Assembly: GCA_013289825.1 (NCBI GenBank)
Contig: JABCZF010000003.1
Coordinates: 149,581-213,580 of the forward strand
Direction of reading: 5' to 3'
DNA: 64,000 nucleotides
Source of the DNA: Acidobacteriota bacterium
GTDB taxonomy: Bacteria > Acidobacteriota > Terriglobia > Acidiferrales > UBA7541
The translations under genes and the position numbers were made by a program. Below are positions 1 through 8,310 of the stretch, piece after piece; within the stretch, counting starts at the first letter, position 1; every line of letters starts with the position of its first letter. Under the pieces are notes generated by a model, which was given only the letters and a program-made list of their open reading frames with translations, was not told the origin of the DNA and did not search any database.

Positions 1-442
1 TGAGCCGTGCCGGCAAGCGCTGGAAGTCATGCAGGGAGAGCAAGATACGCGGCGGTAAGCGCAGTTCACTGAGGGACTTGCCCGGCAATTCGCGCAACGT
101 TTCGATTTCCAGATCGCCCCAGGCGCAGCCCGCCTCGCGGGCCTCGTTCAGCCAGTAAAGTTCGGCTTGGATACCTCCAGAGAGCTTGCCGCCACCTATG
201 CGGCGGCGGCAGGTGGCGAGGAACGTAGTACCGCGCGGCCGGTTCTTTTTCAGCCAGAGGAGCAGGCTCGAACGTTCGGAATTGTTGCGCAACCAGTCCA
301 AACGCAGTTCCATGGTAGGCGTTTCGCGGAGTCCCATCCGGACCAAATCGGCCATTTCCGAAGCCGTGGAGGCTGCGGCGACCGCGCAAATACGGCTGAT
401 CCCGACGCCAAACAGTCTCGTCCGCCGGGCAGCTTTTGGCAT
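1..442 (-). CDS. aroD: Type I 3-dehydroquinate dehydratase, N-terminal part (C-terminus off the window)
   Basis: The frame is open from an ATG at 442-440 to the left edge, so only the first 147 codons are visible. Visible type I dehydroquinase motifs are E-L-R-L-D-W-L about residue 50, a strand ending T-C-R-R-R-I-G-G-G, and S-L-H-D-F near the window edge. In the family these surround the active site of the shikimate-pathway enzyme that dehydrates 3-dehydroquinate through a Schiff-base lysine; the lysine itself lies beyond the edge. In Acidobacteria this domain is often fused to shikimate dehydrogenase (AroDE), which cannot be tested here. The gene is divergent from the next one, with about 146 bases between the starts. 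The start is chosen as the first ATG of the frame and has no clear Shine-Dalgarno sequence. Confidence 0.82.
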   Translation of the reverse strand, partial: MPKAARRTRLFGVGISRICAVAAASTASEMADLVRMGLRETPTMELRLDWLRNNSERSSLLLWLKKNRPRGTTFLATCRRRIGGGKLSGGIQAELYWLNEAREAGCAWGDLEIETLRELPGKSLSELRLPPRILLSLHDFQRLPARL

Positions 443-588
443 AGGATTCAAAATACGGCTTGTAGCTCGCAGTGTCAAAAGTGTAAAGCGCTCTCGGCGT
501 ATTGGTTGACGCATCGCTCCGGCCCTGTTAATTTCGCAAAGAATCGTCCCCGCACGGCCGGTTGGGCGTGTTTTGAAGGAGTCTCGGA

Positions 589-1449
589 ATGCGCGCTAAA
601 TTAGCTGCTCTAAGCCTTTTTGTGTTTATCGGTGCCGGGATCTGCTCGGCGCAAACTGCTCCTCCGCAGGCAAGCTATTCCACGGTCTATTGTTCGGGTT
701 TTGTAAGCGACCAAAGGGTCCCCGATGCCACCCGACTGGTCTCCGGAAAGGAGACCAACGTCAAAATATTGTTCGGACGCGGCGACTTTGTGACCATCAA
801 TCGCGGGCAGGACAAGGGTGTACGGGTCGGCGATCTTTATTCTGTTGTGAGGCCGGAGTCGGACGGCTTGCAAATGGTGAATTGGTTCAAGTGGCAGATC
901 AAGCTCCTCAAGGCTATGGGGACTCATTATCTGGACGCCGGTCAACTCCGCGTTACTAATGTTCAGGCCAAGACGGCGATCGCGGAAGTAACCCTATCCT
1001 GCGACTACATGCTGCGCGGCGATATCGTCCTCCCGTTTCAGGAAAGGCCGGAGCCGACGTTTAAGGATCCCAGCGCCTTCGACCTTTTCGCGCCCATCAG
1101 CGGCAAGCCGGTGGCGATGATCGTCGAGTCGAAGGATTATCAGCAATCCGCCGGTCAAGGCAACACCGTGTACGTCAACCTGGGAACCCAGAGAGGCGTC
1201 AAAGTCGGCGATTATTTTCGCATATTCCGTTACGAGGGTACGCTGGCGGACATGGCCCCGCAGACCAAGGAGTATCAGGACCGTTTGTATGGCTTTGGTC
1301 GCTCGCCGGAGCGGTATAACTGGAACGATTTGCCGCGCGAGGTGTTGGGCGAAGGCATCGTCATCAACGTGAGCCGCAACTCCTCGACGGTATATCTCAC
1401 CTATAGCGCTGCGGATATCTACGTTGGCGATTACATCGAAATCGAATAG
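589..1449 (+). CDS. Secreted protein with repeated FlgT-C-like beta modules
   Basis: A 286-residue protein with a cleavable signal peptide (hydrophobic residues 6-19, A-Q-T after the likely cleavage site). The start is supported by AAGGAG about 8 bases upstream. Three related strand motifs are visible: V-T-I-N-R-G-Q-D-K-G-V-R-V-G-D about residue 66, V-Y-V-N-L-G-T-Q-R-G-V-K-V-G-D about residue 195, and a degenerate V-Y-L-T-Y...Y-V-G-D-Y-I-E-I-E at the C-terminus. This pattern (strand, G-x-x-x-G-[VI]-x-V-G-D, strand) is typical of FlgT C-terminal-like barrels in envelope proteins. No flagellar gene lies nearby, so the role is unknown and probably periplasmic or outer-membrane associated. It stands alone between a divergent and a convergent gene. 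Confidence 0.75.
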   Translation: MRAKLAALSLFVFIGAGICSAQTAPPQASYSTVYCSGFVSDQRVPDATRLVSGKETNVKILFGRGDFVTINRGQDKGVRVGDLYSVVRPESDGLQMVNWFKWQIKLLKAMGTHYLDAGQLRVTNVQAKTAIAEVTLSCDYMLRGDIVLPFQERPEPTFKDPSAFDLFAPISGKPVAMIVESKDYQQSAGQGNTVYVNLGTQRGVKVGDYFRIFRYEGTLADMAPQTKEYQDRLYGFGRSPERYNWNDLPREVLGEGIVINVSRNSSTVYLTYSAADIYVGDYIEIE

Positions 1450-1474
1450 CCGATACTCCCCAACAGGAACTTCC

Positions 1475-1505
1475 GGCCCGCCTCGAGATATTGCTCGCGC
1501 GGGCC
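1475..1505. terminator. Bidirectional hairpin between convergent genes
   Basis: A perfect 7-bp inverted repeat, GGCCCGC (1475-1481) and GCGGGCC (1499-1505), with a 17-base loop. It is followed by a pyrimidine-rich TCTCTATTT on the plus strand. It sits between the convergent secreted-protein gene and the AMMECR1 gene, where a shared terminator is expected. The loop is long, so the call is moderate. Confidence 0.5.
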
Positions 1506-1555
1506 TCTCTATTTGGACGCGACCCGAGCATCCTGACTGTTTTGCGCGGTGGAAT

Positions 1556-2134
1556 TCAGGCCTCCAACGATGACTGATCCCCGTTTGCGGCAGTTTCCGA
1601 AAAGACTTCGCAAGTGAATCCGAGGATTTGTGTTTCCGGCTCCTGCCATGCATGCGCGGCCAGGCCGGCCTTGCGGCAAGTCTCTTCCAGGAACTGCTCG
1701 CGGCCAAGTTTGTGCTGCACAGCAACTTGCGGCAGCAGAAGCCCGCGTTTCGCAGCCTGCGAAATCAGCAGTCCATGTTTCCCAATCTCGATGTTCTGAG
1801 GAAGAATGGGCTCGGGCGGAGACAACAGGGACAGCTCGATCTGCAGTTCTCGGACCTCTTCCTGGCTGACGGGCGAGAATCGCGGATCCTCGAAGGCCGC
1901 GCTGGCAGCACAGCGCGTGATGGACTCGCCCAGCGGCTCGAAGGCCTCAATAACGCCGATGCAGCCCCGCAAACGGCCGCGCGCATGGAGAGTGACGAAA
2001 ACGCCGCGTTTCTCCGCAAACACGCCGCTGTGAGGTATGCATGCGGCGGGTTTCTGGGAAGAAACGGCTTCGACAATGGCCCGGCGTGCAAGTTCGAGCA
2101 AGGACTGGCGATCGGCTTCAGAGAGGGACGGCAT
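1556..2134 (-). CDS. AMMECR1 domain protein (AmmeMemoRadiSam protein A family)
   Basis: A 192-residue protein matching AMMECR1. Visible features are the F-V-T-L-H-x-x-G-x-L-R-G-C-I-G core near residues 46-60 and the D-P-R-F-S-P-V segment followed by L-x-I-E-L-S-L-L about residue 100. The L-R-G-C-I-G motif is the family's hallmark and likely active-site cysteine. AMMECR1 proteins are usually grouped with Memo and radical SAM proteins; none is adjacent here. The gene overlaps the 3' end of pgsA by 17 bases on the same strand, so the two are probably co-transcribed. The biochemical role of the family is not established. Confidence 0.85.
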   Translation of the reverse strand: MPSLSEADRQSLLELARRAIVEAVSSQKPAACIPHSGVFAEKRGVFVTLHARGRLRGCIGVIEAFEPLGESITRCAASAAFEDPRFSPVSQEEVRELQIELSLLSPPEPILPQNIEIGKHGLLISQAAKRGLLLPQVAVQHKLGREQFLEETCRKAGLAAHAWQEPETQILGFTCEVFSETAANGDQSSLEA

Positions 2135-2753
2135 CCTCGGACTTTTTGTGGCTCTCCATCATACGTAGCTTGCGGCGCTGCTTGATGCGCTCGTCGAGCT
2201 GGCCCCAAAATTTCAAAAAGTATTGCGCCGCCGATACTAGCGCGCTAATCACCACCAGCCAGAGCAGGAATAGCCCCAGCTTGTTCAGCAAAGGGTGTTG
2301 CTGTTGCCGCGCTCCGGCGATCAGGACTGCTACCGCGCACACCTGCAAAACCATCTTCGTTTTGCCCAACAAGGATGCCGCGATCGTGAATCCTTCCGCT
2401 GACGCGATGTTGCGCAAACCAAGCACGGTGAACTCACGCCCAATGATGATGACCACCATCCAAGCCGGTACCAGCTGCATACCTACAAGAGAAACGAAGG
2501 CGGCTGAAATAAGCAGCTTGTCGGCAATGGGATCTAGAAGAATGCCAAGCGTTGTCACTTGCAGTCGGCGCCGAGCAAAATACCCGTCGGCCCAGTCGGT
2601 CGCCGCGGCCAAAAGCAGGATTAGGACTCCCCAAAACTCGAAATGCATGGGGAATCCACGGAAATCCAGGTTGGGGCTCTTCGTGAGCAAAACCGCAATC
2701 AGCAGAGGAACGAAAAAGATACGCAGAACCGTCAGCGAGTTGGGGAGATTCAT
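2118..2753 (-). CDS. pgsA: CDP-diacylglycerol--glycerol-3-phosphate 3-phosphatidyltransferase
   Basis: Makes phosphatidylglycerophosphate from CDP-diacylglycerol and glycerol-3-phosphate at the inner membrane, the first committed step to phosphatidylglycerol and cardiolipin. The CDP-alcohol phosphotransferase motif D-x2-D-G-x2-A-R-x8-G-x3-D-x3-D is visible as D-W-A-D-G-Y-F-A-R-R...G-I-L-L-D-P-I-A-D-K around residues 65-90. Several hydrophobic helices follow, and the length of 211 residues is normal. The frame is open 90 codons further upstream, but that stretch has no family similarity; the chosen ATG (2753-2751) gives the canonical N-terminus M-N-L-P-N-S-L-T-V-L-R. Confidence 0.93.
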   Translation of the reverse strand: MNLPNSLTVLRIFFVPLLIAVLLTKSPNLDFRGFPMHFEFWGVLILLLAAATDWADGYFARRRLQVTTLGILLDPIADKLLISAAFVSLVGMQLVPAWMVVIIIGREFTVLGLRNIASAEGFTIAASLLGKTKMVLQVCAVAVLIAGARQQQHPLLNKLGLFLLWLVVISALVSAAQYFLKFWGQLDERIKQRRKLRMMESHKKSEDAVPL

Positions 2754-3258
2754 AGGAACGTGGCGGTGGGGAGGCCGCCCCTGAGGATTCGGCCACCGCT
2801 CCGCCTGACTATAGACTCCTGGTCGGTAGGCGTCAACGTCTTGAGGACGAATCGGCGAGCCTGCTGGCAGGTACTGTAACGTCAACAAGTGAAATGAGTT
2901 GTCATGCCGCGCAGGTGATACTCTTACGTACCCCTGCTGCTGCAAACCTGTGCAAATGTCAAAAACCGGCACGGAAGAACTTGCTCGGTCCGGGAATTCA
3001 ACGGTTCCCTCTGTAACTGGCATAAAGTCTTTATAATCAGTATATTAGAACTGGTCTCTGGCAGATTCGCCTGCCCTTTTGCAAAACGGATTCGCGCGGA
3101 CTTTTTTTTGCACGTAACAGTTTCCACAAGGTTTCCACAGCGGGAGGGGTGTCTCGAATCTTCCTAAACCCTTCAAGAAAGACCCATTTAGCAGCCTAAA
3201 CGGGCGGTTTCGGGCTTATGGAATCGGAGTTACTTTGGCGGAAATAGGCAGCCGGCCG
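2754..3258. other. 505-base intergenic stretch upstream of pgsA
   Basis: No convincing gene. The pgsA frame stays open on the minus strand to about 3023, but the encoded residues look non-coding. An A/T-rich stretch at about 3030-3050 (minus strand TAATATACTGATTATAAAG) could be a sigma-70 -10 region for pgsA. Two direct copies of GTTTCCACA lie at 3120-3128 and 3131-3139, resembling degenerate DnaA boxes, followed by an unremarkable stretch to the next gene. Confidence 0.4.
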
Positions 3259-3459
3259 TCAGCTCGCTCGCGGTCCCCGCAACAATCGCGCCGGAAGGAA
3301 AAACAGAGCTCTCAAGAAAGACAAAACGCCATGCACGGCGATTCCTGCGATGCGGAACGGCAGTAGAATCAACCAAACAAAGGGATAGAGCACCAGGGCC
3401 AGCAGCGCGAGAGGCCAACAGAAGAAGAACAAGATGCACCAGAGCAATAATCCAACCAT
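3259..3459 (-). CDS. Small two-helix membrane protein
   Basis: A 66-residue protein that is almost entirely hydrophobic: helix 1 about residues 3-24, helix 2 about residues 25-45, then an Arg-rich tail (A-R-L-L-R-G-P-R-A-S) that should be cytoplasmic by the positive-inside rule. GAGGTGAGGAG precedes the ATG with good spacing, which supports translation. It is 20 bases upstream of hflX on the same strand (its stop is at the low-coordinate end, while hflX ends at 3480), so it lies immediately downstream of hflX and may be the last gene of that operon. The function is unknown. Confidence 0.62.
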   Translation of the reverse strand: MVGLLLWCILFFFCWPLALLALVLYPFVWLILLPFRIAGIAVHGVLSFLRALFFLPARLLRGPRAS

Positions 3460-3479
3460 GGCAATCTCCTCACCTCGTA

Positions 3480-4940
3480 TTACGCACGCACGCGTTTTGA
3501 AGTTCCGTCAATCGCAAAGCTACTCAGCTTGAGCTTGCGGGCAATCGACACGGGAACTTCGGCGTCCAGCAACATGTGCGAGTCCTGAACTTCGGAATGC
3601 AACACGCGTCCGAGCGCATGAACGAGCGCCAGGGTGCGGCCTTCAGCGAGCGGCAGCTGCAGGGAAAGGGATACCAGCGGATCGACAGGAAGAGCTCGAT
3701 CCATGCGCCGCAACAACTCTTCGACGCCTTCGCCCGTAAGACCCGAGACTAGCACAGGTCCGCCGTTTGTTCCCGCGGCTTTCGCTTTGGGATGGTTGAG
3801 CAGAGCCCTTTGCTCTTCGGTGAGCCGGTCCACTTTGTTGAACACGCGGAGCTTTGGCCTGTCCGCCACGCCGAGGTCGTTCAATATTTTGTCCACCTCA
3901 TCGTCGAGCTCGGCGTGATGAGGGTTCGAGACGTCGCTCACAAGCAGAATCAGCGCGGATTCCTGCACTTCCTCAAGCGTGGCACGAAACGCCGTGAGCA
4001 ATCCCTTGGGCAGATCGCGGATGAATCCCACGGTGTCGGACACCAGGACGCGGCGATTGGAGGGCAAACGAACGGCGCGTATGGTGGGGTCTAGCGTGGC
4101 GAACATCCGCGAGGAGACCAGCACCTCGGCGCGGCTTAGCGCATTAAACAGAGTCGACTTACCAGCGTTGGTGTAACCCACAAGTGCGATGGTCCCGAGC
4201 GGCACCGCGTTGCGGGCTTCCCGCCGCAGAGCGCGTTGCTTGCGAATGTCTTCGATGCTCTTTTGGATTTTGCCCACGCGATCGCGAATACGGCGGCGGT
4301 CCGTTTCCAGCTTCTTTTCTCCAGGTCCGCGCACGCCGATGCGCCCCGCTCCCCCGCCAGCTCCGCCGGAACCTCCACCGCCGCTCTTGCCTCCGAGGCG
4401 CGACATCGAAGCGCCTTTGCCCGTAAGCCGCGGCAGCATGTAGTTCAACTGCGCGAGCTCGACCTGCAACTGACCTTCGCGGCTGCGCGCGTGTCGCGCA
4501 AAAATATCCAGAATCAATTGCGTGCGGTCGATGACGCGGCGCTCCGTGGCGGCTTCAATATTCCGCTGCTGCATAGGCGAGAGGTTGCTATCAAAAATAA
4601 TCAGCGGCGCCTTGTGCGCGGTGGCTTCCGCGCGAATCTCGTCCAGCTTGCCGCGCCCCACCAGCGTCGCGGGGTCCGCCGATTCGCGCACCTGAAAAAC
4701 CGTGCCCGCGATTTCCGCGCCAGCGCTGCACGCCAACTCCACAAGCTCCAAGAGCGATTCACGCCCCTGCTCACCGACTGGCATACCGGGAAAGCGCGGA
4801 GCCCGCTTCCAGCCCAAACCAACGAGCAAAGCGCGGTCCGCGGTCGAAACAGGTTGTGAGGTTTTGGTCACGAAGTCAGTCCCGAAGCCTTCGAGCGGAA
4901 CGAGCCATGAAGGAGAGAGTCTTTCTTCACCTAAGGCCAT
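3480..4940 (-). CDS. hflX: GTPase HflX
   Basis: A ribosome-associated GTPase that splits stalled or stressed ribosomes. The N-terminal HflX domain includes L-V-G-R-G-K about residues 93-98 and F-D-S-N-L-S-P-x-Q-x-R-N about residues 116-127, followed by the glycine-rich linker with G-x-G-E-K-x-L-E-T-D about residues 205-214. Next come the G1 loop G-Y-T-N-A-G-K-S (255-262), the G3 motif D-T-V-G-F and the G4 motif N-K-V-D. At 486 residues it is somewhat long because of the N-terminal extension and a Gly/Ser-rich insert near 183-200. It lies 9 bases after miaA on the same strand, matching the common miaA-hflX order. Confidence 0.96.
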   Translation of the reverse strand: MALGEERLSPSWLVPLEGFGTDFVTKTSQPVSTADRALLVGLGWKRAPRFPGMPVGEQGRESLLELVELACSAGAEIAGTVFQVRESADPATLVGRGKLDEIRAEATAHKAPLIIFDSNLSPMQQRNIEAATERRVIDRTQLILDIFARHARSREGQLQVELAQLNYMLPRLTGKGASMSRLGGKSGGGGSGGAGGGAGRIGVRGPGEKKLETDRRRIRDRVGKIQKSIEDIRKQRALRREARNAVPLGTIALVGYTNAGKSTLFNALSRAEVLVSSRMFATLDPTIRAVRLPSNRRVLVSDTVGFIRDLPKGLLTAFRATLEEVQESALILLVSDVSNPHHAELDDEVDKILNDLGVADRPKLRVFNKVDRLTEEQRALLNHPKAKAAGTNGGPVLVSGLTGEGVEELLRRMDRALPVDPLVSLSLQLPLAEGRTLALVHALGRVLHSEVQDSHMLLDAEVPVSIARKLKLSSFAIDGTSKRVRA

Positions 4941-4949
4941 TATACGCGC

Positions 4950-5915
4950 TCAGCTTCTCGGCGGCGACTCGCGAATGCCCTGCTGGCGGATCCAGCCGCT
5001 GGTTTCGTCTTGCAAGCGTGGATCGTCGCCAAAGCCGGTGAACCAGTGAATGCCGGGATCTTTGCGGAACCATGTCATTTGGCGCTTTGCGTAGCGCCGC
5101 GTGGATTGCTGAATCGCCACGCGCGCTTCTTCGAGCGTCTTCTCTCCGCGCAAGACCTCGCGCAGCTCGCGATAACCGATGAAATCGAACGGCTTGCCAT
5201 CGCCCGGCGATCCACTGGCCATTAGACCTCGGACTTCCTCCATCCAGCCTTCCGCCAGCATGCGGTCGGTGCGCGCGTGAATGCGCTCATAGAGGCTTTC
5301 GCGCGGCGGCATCAGTCCGATTTTCAATGCGCGCCAGCCTTCGAGCGGAGTGCGGCCGGTACGGTACACTTCGGAAACGGGCCGCCGGGCCAGCACGCAC
5401 ACTTCAATGGCGCGGATCAATTTTTGTTCATCCGCAGGCGCGATTTTCCCCGCCGCTTCGGGGTCTAGACGCTTGAGCAAGCGGTGCAAATAATGCGGGG
5501 CGCGCTCCTCCGCGCTAGCGCGCAGTCTGTCTCTCAATTCTTTAGAGCGCTGGGGCGCCTCTGCCAGTCCTTCAAGCAGCGCGCGCAAATACAAACCTGT
5601 CCCGACCGTAACCATCGGCAATTTGCTCCTTAGCCGCAAATCATTCAATACCGACAACGCCATTTGCCGGTATCGGCCGGCGGTGGCTTCCTCGATCGGC
5701 GTCAAAACGTCGATTAAGTGATGCGGAATTCCGTGGCGCTCCGCTAGCGCCGGCTTGGCAGTGCCAATGTCAAAGCCGCGATAGAGTTGCGTCGAATCAC
5801 AAGCCAGTACTTCTCCGCCTAATTGTTCAGCTAGCCAAACCCCGAGCGCGGACTTCCCCGATGCCGTAGGGCCAACCACGGCAACTAGCGGAAGTTCAGA
5901 TATGCCAGCATTCAT
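4950..5915 (-). CDS. miaA: tRNA dimethylallyltransferase
   Basis: Transfers a dimethylallyl group to A37 of tRNAs reading UNN codons. Visible motifs are the P-loop G-P-T-A-S-G-K-S at residues 15-22, D-S-T-Q-L-Y-R-G then D-I-G-T-A-K-P, the G-T-G-L-Y-L-R-A substrate segment, and a C-terminal Q-x-x-T-R-R-Y-A-K-R-Q-x-T-W-F. The length of 321 residues is normal. The frame is open 14 codons upstream, but the internal ATG at 5915-5913 gives the usual distance to the P-loop. The first codons of this gene are duplicated at about 8311-8345 as part of the tandem-repeat junction. Confidence 0.95.
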   Translation of the reverse strand: MNAGISELPLVAVVGPTASGKSALGVWLAEQLGGEVLACDSTQLYRGFDIGTAKPALAERHGIPHHLIDVLTPIEEATAGRYRQMALSVLNDLRLRSKLPMVTVGTGLYLRALLEGLAEAPQRSKELRDRLRASAEERAPHYLHRLLKRLDPEAAGKIAPADEQKLIRAIEVCVLARRPVSEVYRTGRTPLEGWRALKIGLMPPRESLYERIHARTDRMLAEGWMEEVRGLMASGSPGDGKPFDFIGYRELREVLRGEKTLEEARVAIQQSTRRYAKRQMTWFRKDPGIHWFTGFGDDPRLQDETSGWIRQQGIRESPPRS

Positions 5916-6012
5916 CGAAAAAGAATATGCCAAGCGCGGGGGATGGAAGCAACACAACGCGCAAAATCACGGCGAGAAGGGAGACCGCCGAGAACCTGCT
6001 GGCGCGGGCTCT

Positions 6013-7350
6013 TCACTTCTGTTGGTTGTAGTTTTCTGGCGACACGTTGTAGAGGTAGGTGTAGCGCAACTCGATGTACGGCCCGCTGAATTGCGCAGGG
6101 AGCGGCTCGAAGGGGTTGGAGGCGCGCACGGAAGAGTACGCGGCCCGATCCAGCGGCTCTTTTCCCGAGTTGCGGTTAATGACCGGTTCAGCGCCTGGCA
6201 CGCTGCCATCCCTCATAATCTTAAACGTCAGGACGACAACGCCTCTCTCACCAAGCTCGACGGACTCAGGCATTATGGCAAACCAGTTGCGTTTTACCGT
6301 GACATACACGCGTTGGAGGTAGCTGTTAAAGTCCACACCCTGATCCGGCGTGAGCATTTCGATTCCGCCGTAGGCCGTTCCCCCACTTCCACCGCCGCCA
6401 GGACTGCTACGGCCAGAAACGCGACCTCCACCCCCAATGGGACGCGGTCCGGAACTCGGCGCCTTCAAGGCCTCTTGTATGGAATCCGCAACCGAGGGCG
6501 CTTTCGGCAACACCAGCCCGTGCTGCGGCTTGGGCATGTCCGGAGTATCCAGTTTCAGCGGCGCTTTAGGGGGATCCGTCTTGGGCGTGGGCGCTTCCAC
6601 TTCTCGGGGAGTCTCCGGTAGTTTCGGTGTAGGTGCATCCGGCAACTCTCTCTTGGGAGGCTCCGGCCTCGGCGCAGGCTGAGGAACGGGAGGAGCCACT
6701 TTATTGATTACGCGCGGATCCACATGCACGACGGGCGGCTGCGTCGTTCGAGGCTGCGCTTTAGGCTTGGGACTGTAAGAACTCTCCGGCGGAATCCACG
6801 TCAATTGCCGGTTGGCTAGATCAATTTCCTGCTGCGTGGGCGCATGAGGCGGAAAAAGCTTTGCCTGGAGCAGAATGGCCGCAATCATCACGATGTGAAA
6901 CACCACGGACGAAACGCGCGTGATCAAATCCCATTTTGTTTTTTCTTCTGTTTGTGGCTTGGTGAGAAGATTCACTTCGCCGGTCATGAACACGTCGAGA
7001 TCGACCAGATCCCCCGGAGGAATCAAGGGTCCATCCGTTCTTTCCGGAGGCGCTGCGCCCTGCGGCACGGCGATGCGCTCGTCCATGTCTGTCGGTTGGA
7101 CGGGAGTCGCATGGTTTTCCTCGACGTTGTAGGCTTCCTGGTTCACGTCGCGCGGAACAACGACGCGCGCGGCAATCGACTCCAGAGGGAGCGACCTGGG
7201 AATGTTCGATTTCCCGTCCAGCACCACGATCGGCAGCATCGCCGGAACGAGCGTGCGCTCATCTAGCGTGGTCGGACGCCTCCGCTGCGAAGGTGGCGCA
7301 TCCTTGGCCGGCGGACGGGAACCAAGCGGCACCAGAGTCCGGGGTATCAT
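6013..7350 (-). CDS. TonB energy transducer, copy A
   Basis: A 445-residue TonB-type protein. A cytoplasmic-side extension of about 140 residues contains four R-x-[LIV]-V-P motifs (residues about 4, 32, 62 and 92). It is followed by one membrane helix (about 147-164), a long Pro/Lys/Glu-rich periplasmic linker, a Gly-rich hinge and a C-terminal TonB domain with L-x-R-V-Y-V-T-V-K-R-N-W and G-V-V-V-L-T-F-K-I-M-R-D-G-S-V. It should couple the proton-motive force to TonB-dependent outer-membrane receptors, although no receptor or ExbBD gene is in the window. The start is the ATG matching copy B exactly; the longer open frame upstream is the oxidoreductase pseudogene. Residues up to about 175 are essentially identical to copy B, whereas the C-terminal domain is strongly diverged. 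Confidence 0.85.
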   Translation of the reverse strand: MIPRTLVPLGSRPPAKDAPPSQRRRPTTLDERTLVPAMLPIVVLDGKSNIPRSLPLESIAARVVVPRDVNQEAYNVEENHATPVQPTDMDERIAVPQGAAPPERTDGPLIPPGDLVDLDVFMTGEVNLLTKPQTEEKTKWDLITRVSSVVFHIVMIAAILLQAKLFPPHAPTQQEIDLANRQLTWIPPESSYSPKPKAQPRTTQPPVVHVDPRVINKVAPPVPQPAPRPEPPKRELPDAPTPKLPETPREVEAPTPKTDPPKAPLKLDTPDMPKPQHGLVLPKAPSVADSIQEALKAPSSGPRPIGGGGRVSGRSSPGGGGSGGTAYGGIEMLTPDQGVDFNSYLQRVYVTVKRNWFAIMPESVELGERGVVVLTFKIMRDGSVPGAEPVINRNSGKEPLDRAAYSSVRASNPFEPLPAQFSGPYIELRYTYLYNVSPENYNQQK

Positions 7351-8303
7351 TTTCCTGCTTTCTCTTGCGAGGCGAACGCTGCTAGTTGGACGCGTTCGCC
7401 GTGCTCCTGGATGCTTGCCATTACGCGGCTGGCCAGTTCTAGAGCCGCACGGCCAGCGGCTCCGTTGGTCGGCGGTTCGCGGCGGGTGCCGACCGCCTCC
7501 AGAAACGCCCCTAGTTTCGCATGCCAAGACTCTACGTCGGGCGCCGGCAATTTTTCAAACGAAAACTCAGGCCGCGGTCGCGGCCGCGGCCGTCTTACGG
7601 CCACGCGAAGCGCATCGCGCCGCGCGTAATCAAGCGAAATGTACTCACGTTGTTGGAAAAACCTCATCTTACGCACGCGTTCGGTCGAAACCGGCTGGCC
7701 GTCACGTTAGCGACTGCGCCACCCGCGAACTCCAGCCGTACATGCGCGATGTCCACTTTGTCCGTCAGCACGGGAATGCCCACGGTTTTCAATTCGGTCA
7801 CCGGTTCCTTCACCAATGCCAGCAGGATGTCCAGGTCGTGGATCATCAGGTCATAAACGACTTCCACATCGAGACTGCGCGGAGTGAAAACTCCCAAGCG
7901 GTGCATCTCGAAAAAAAGCGGCCGATTGAGAATCGGCGCAACCGCCACTACCGCGGGGTTAAAGCGCTCGAGGTGGCCCACTTGGAAAATCCGCTTGTGC
8001 CGCCGCGCGGTTTCGAGAAGCGCATCCGCCTCCCGAAGACTAACGGCCATGGGCTTTTCAACCAGCACATCCAGACCGCTTCGAAGAAGTTGGCAACCCA
8101 CTTCGGCGTGCGCGACAGTAGGCGCCGCTACGCTGACGGCATCCGCAAGCTCCGGGACTTCTCGAAGACTGCTAGCACCCAGGTCTGAAATTCCCTGGCG
8201 ACGGCCTCCGCTCGAGCCTGATCTCGATGGTAAACCCAACGAGCTCCGCGCCCTCCAGCTCGCGATACACGCGCGCATGGTTGCGCCCAAATTCTCCCGT
8301 TCC
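7347..8303 (-). pseudogene. Gfo/Idh/MocA oxidoreductase, decayed duplicate
   Basis: Aligned by eye to the intact copy at 9731-10732. The 5' end is lost: reading from the duplicated miaA start codon runs out of frame through the NAD-binding region. The central part is in one frame (V-E-K-P-M-A-V, F-Q-V-G-H-L-E-R-F-N-P-A-V, M-I-H-D-L-D-I). It then shifts at about 7691, where one C of a CCC run present in the intact copy (CGAAACCCGG) is missing (CGAAACCGG). The last 109 codons continue in another frame to the same stop, overlapping tonB copy A by ATGA. A truncated start plus a frameshift make a functional enzyme very unlikely. Confidence 0.88.
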
Positions 8304-8310
8304 GAAATGA

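Larger units (their letters stand above)
5888..8303. repeat. Tandem duplication unit A (miaA 5' end + tonB + broken oxidoreductase)
   Basis: This 2.4-kb block is a diverged copy of 8311-10684. It begins inside the first codons of miaA (GCGGAAGTTCAGATATGCCA occurs at 5888 and again at 8311) and ends inside codon 14 or so of the oxidoreductase (CCCGTTCC at 8296-8303, matching 10677-10684). A 7-base filler (GAAATGA, 8304-8310) lies at the junction. Identity is uneven: about 1 kb covering the tonB 5' part and the oxidoreductase 3' end is nearly identical between units, while both flanks have drifted. Confidence 0.88.

Noticed and set aside
2754..3023. N-terminal extension of pgsA (90 codons)
   Set aside because: Extra residues have no phosphotransferase similarity and include likely promoter sequence; the internal ATG gives the standard start.
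7202..8188. Long plus-strand open frames opposite tonB and the oxidoreductase copy
   Set aside because: Antisense of high-GC coding sequence; basic, Arg/His-rich translation without domain or start signal, mirrored at 9586-10191 only because the underlying unit is duplicated.
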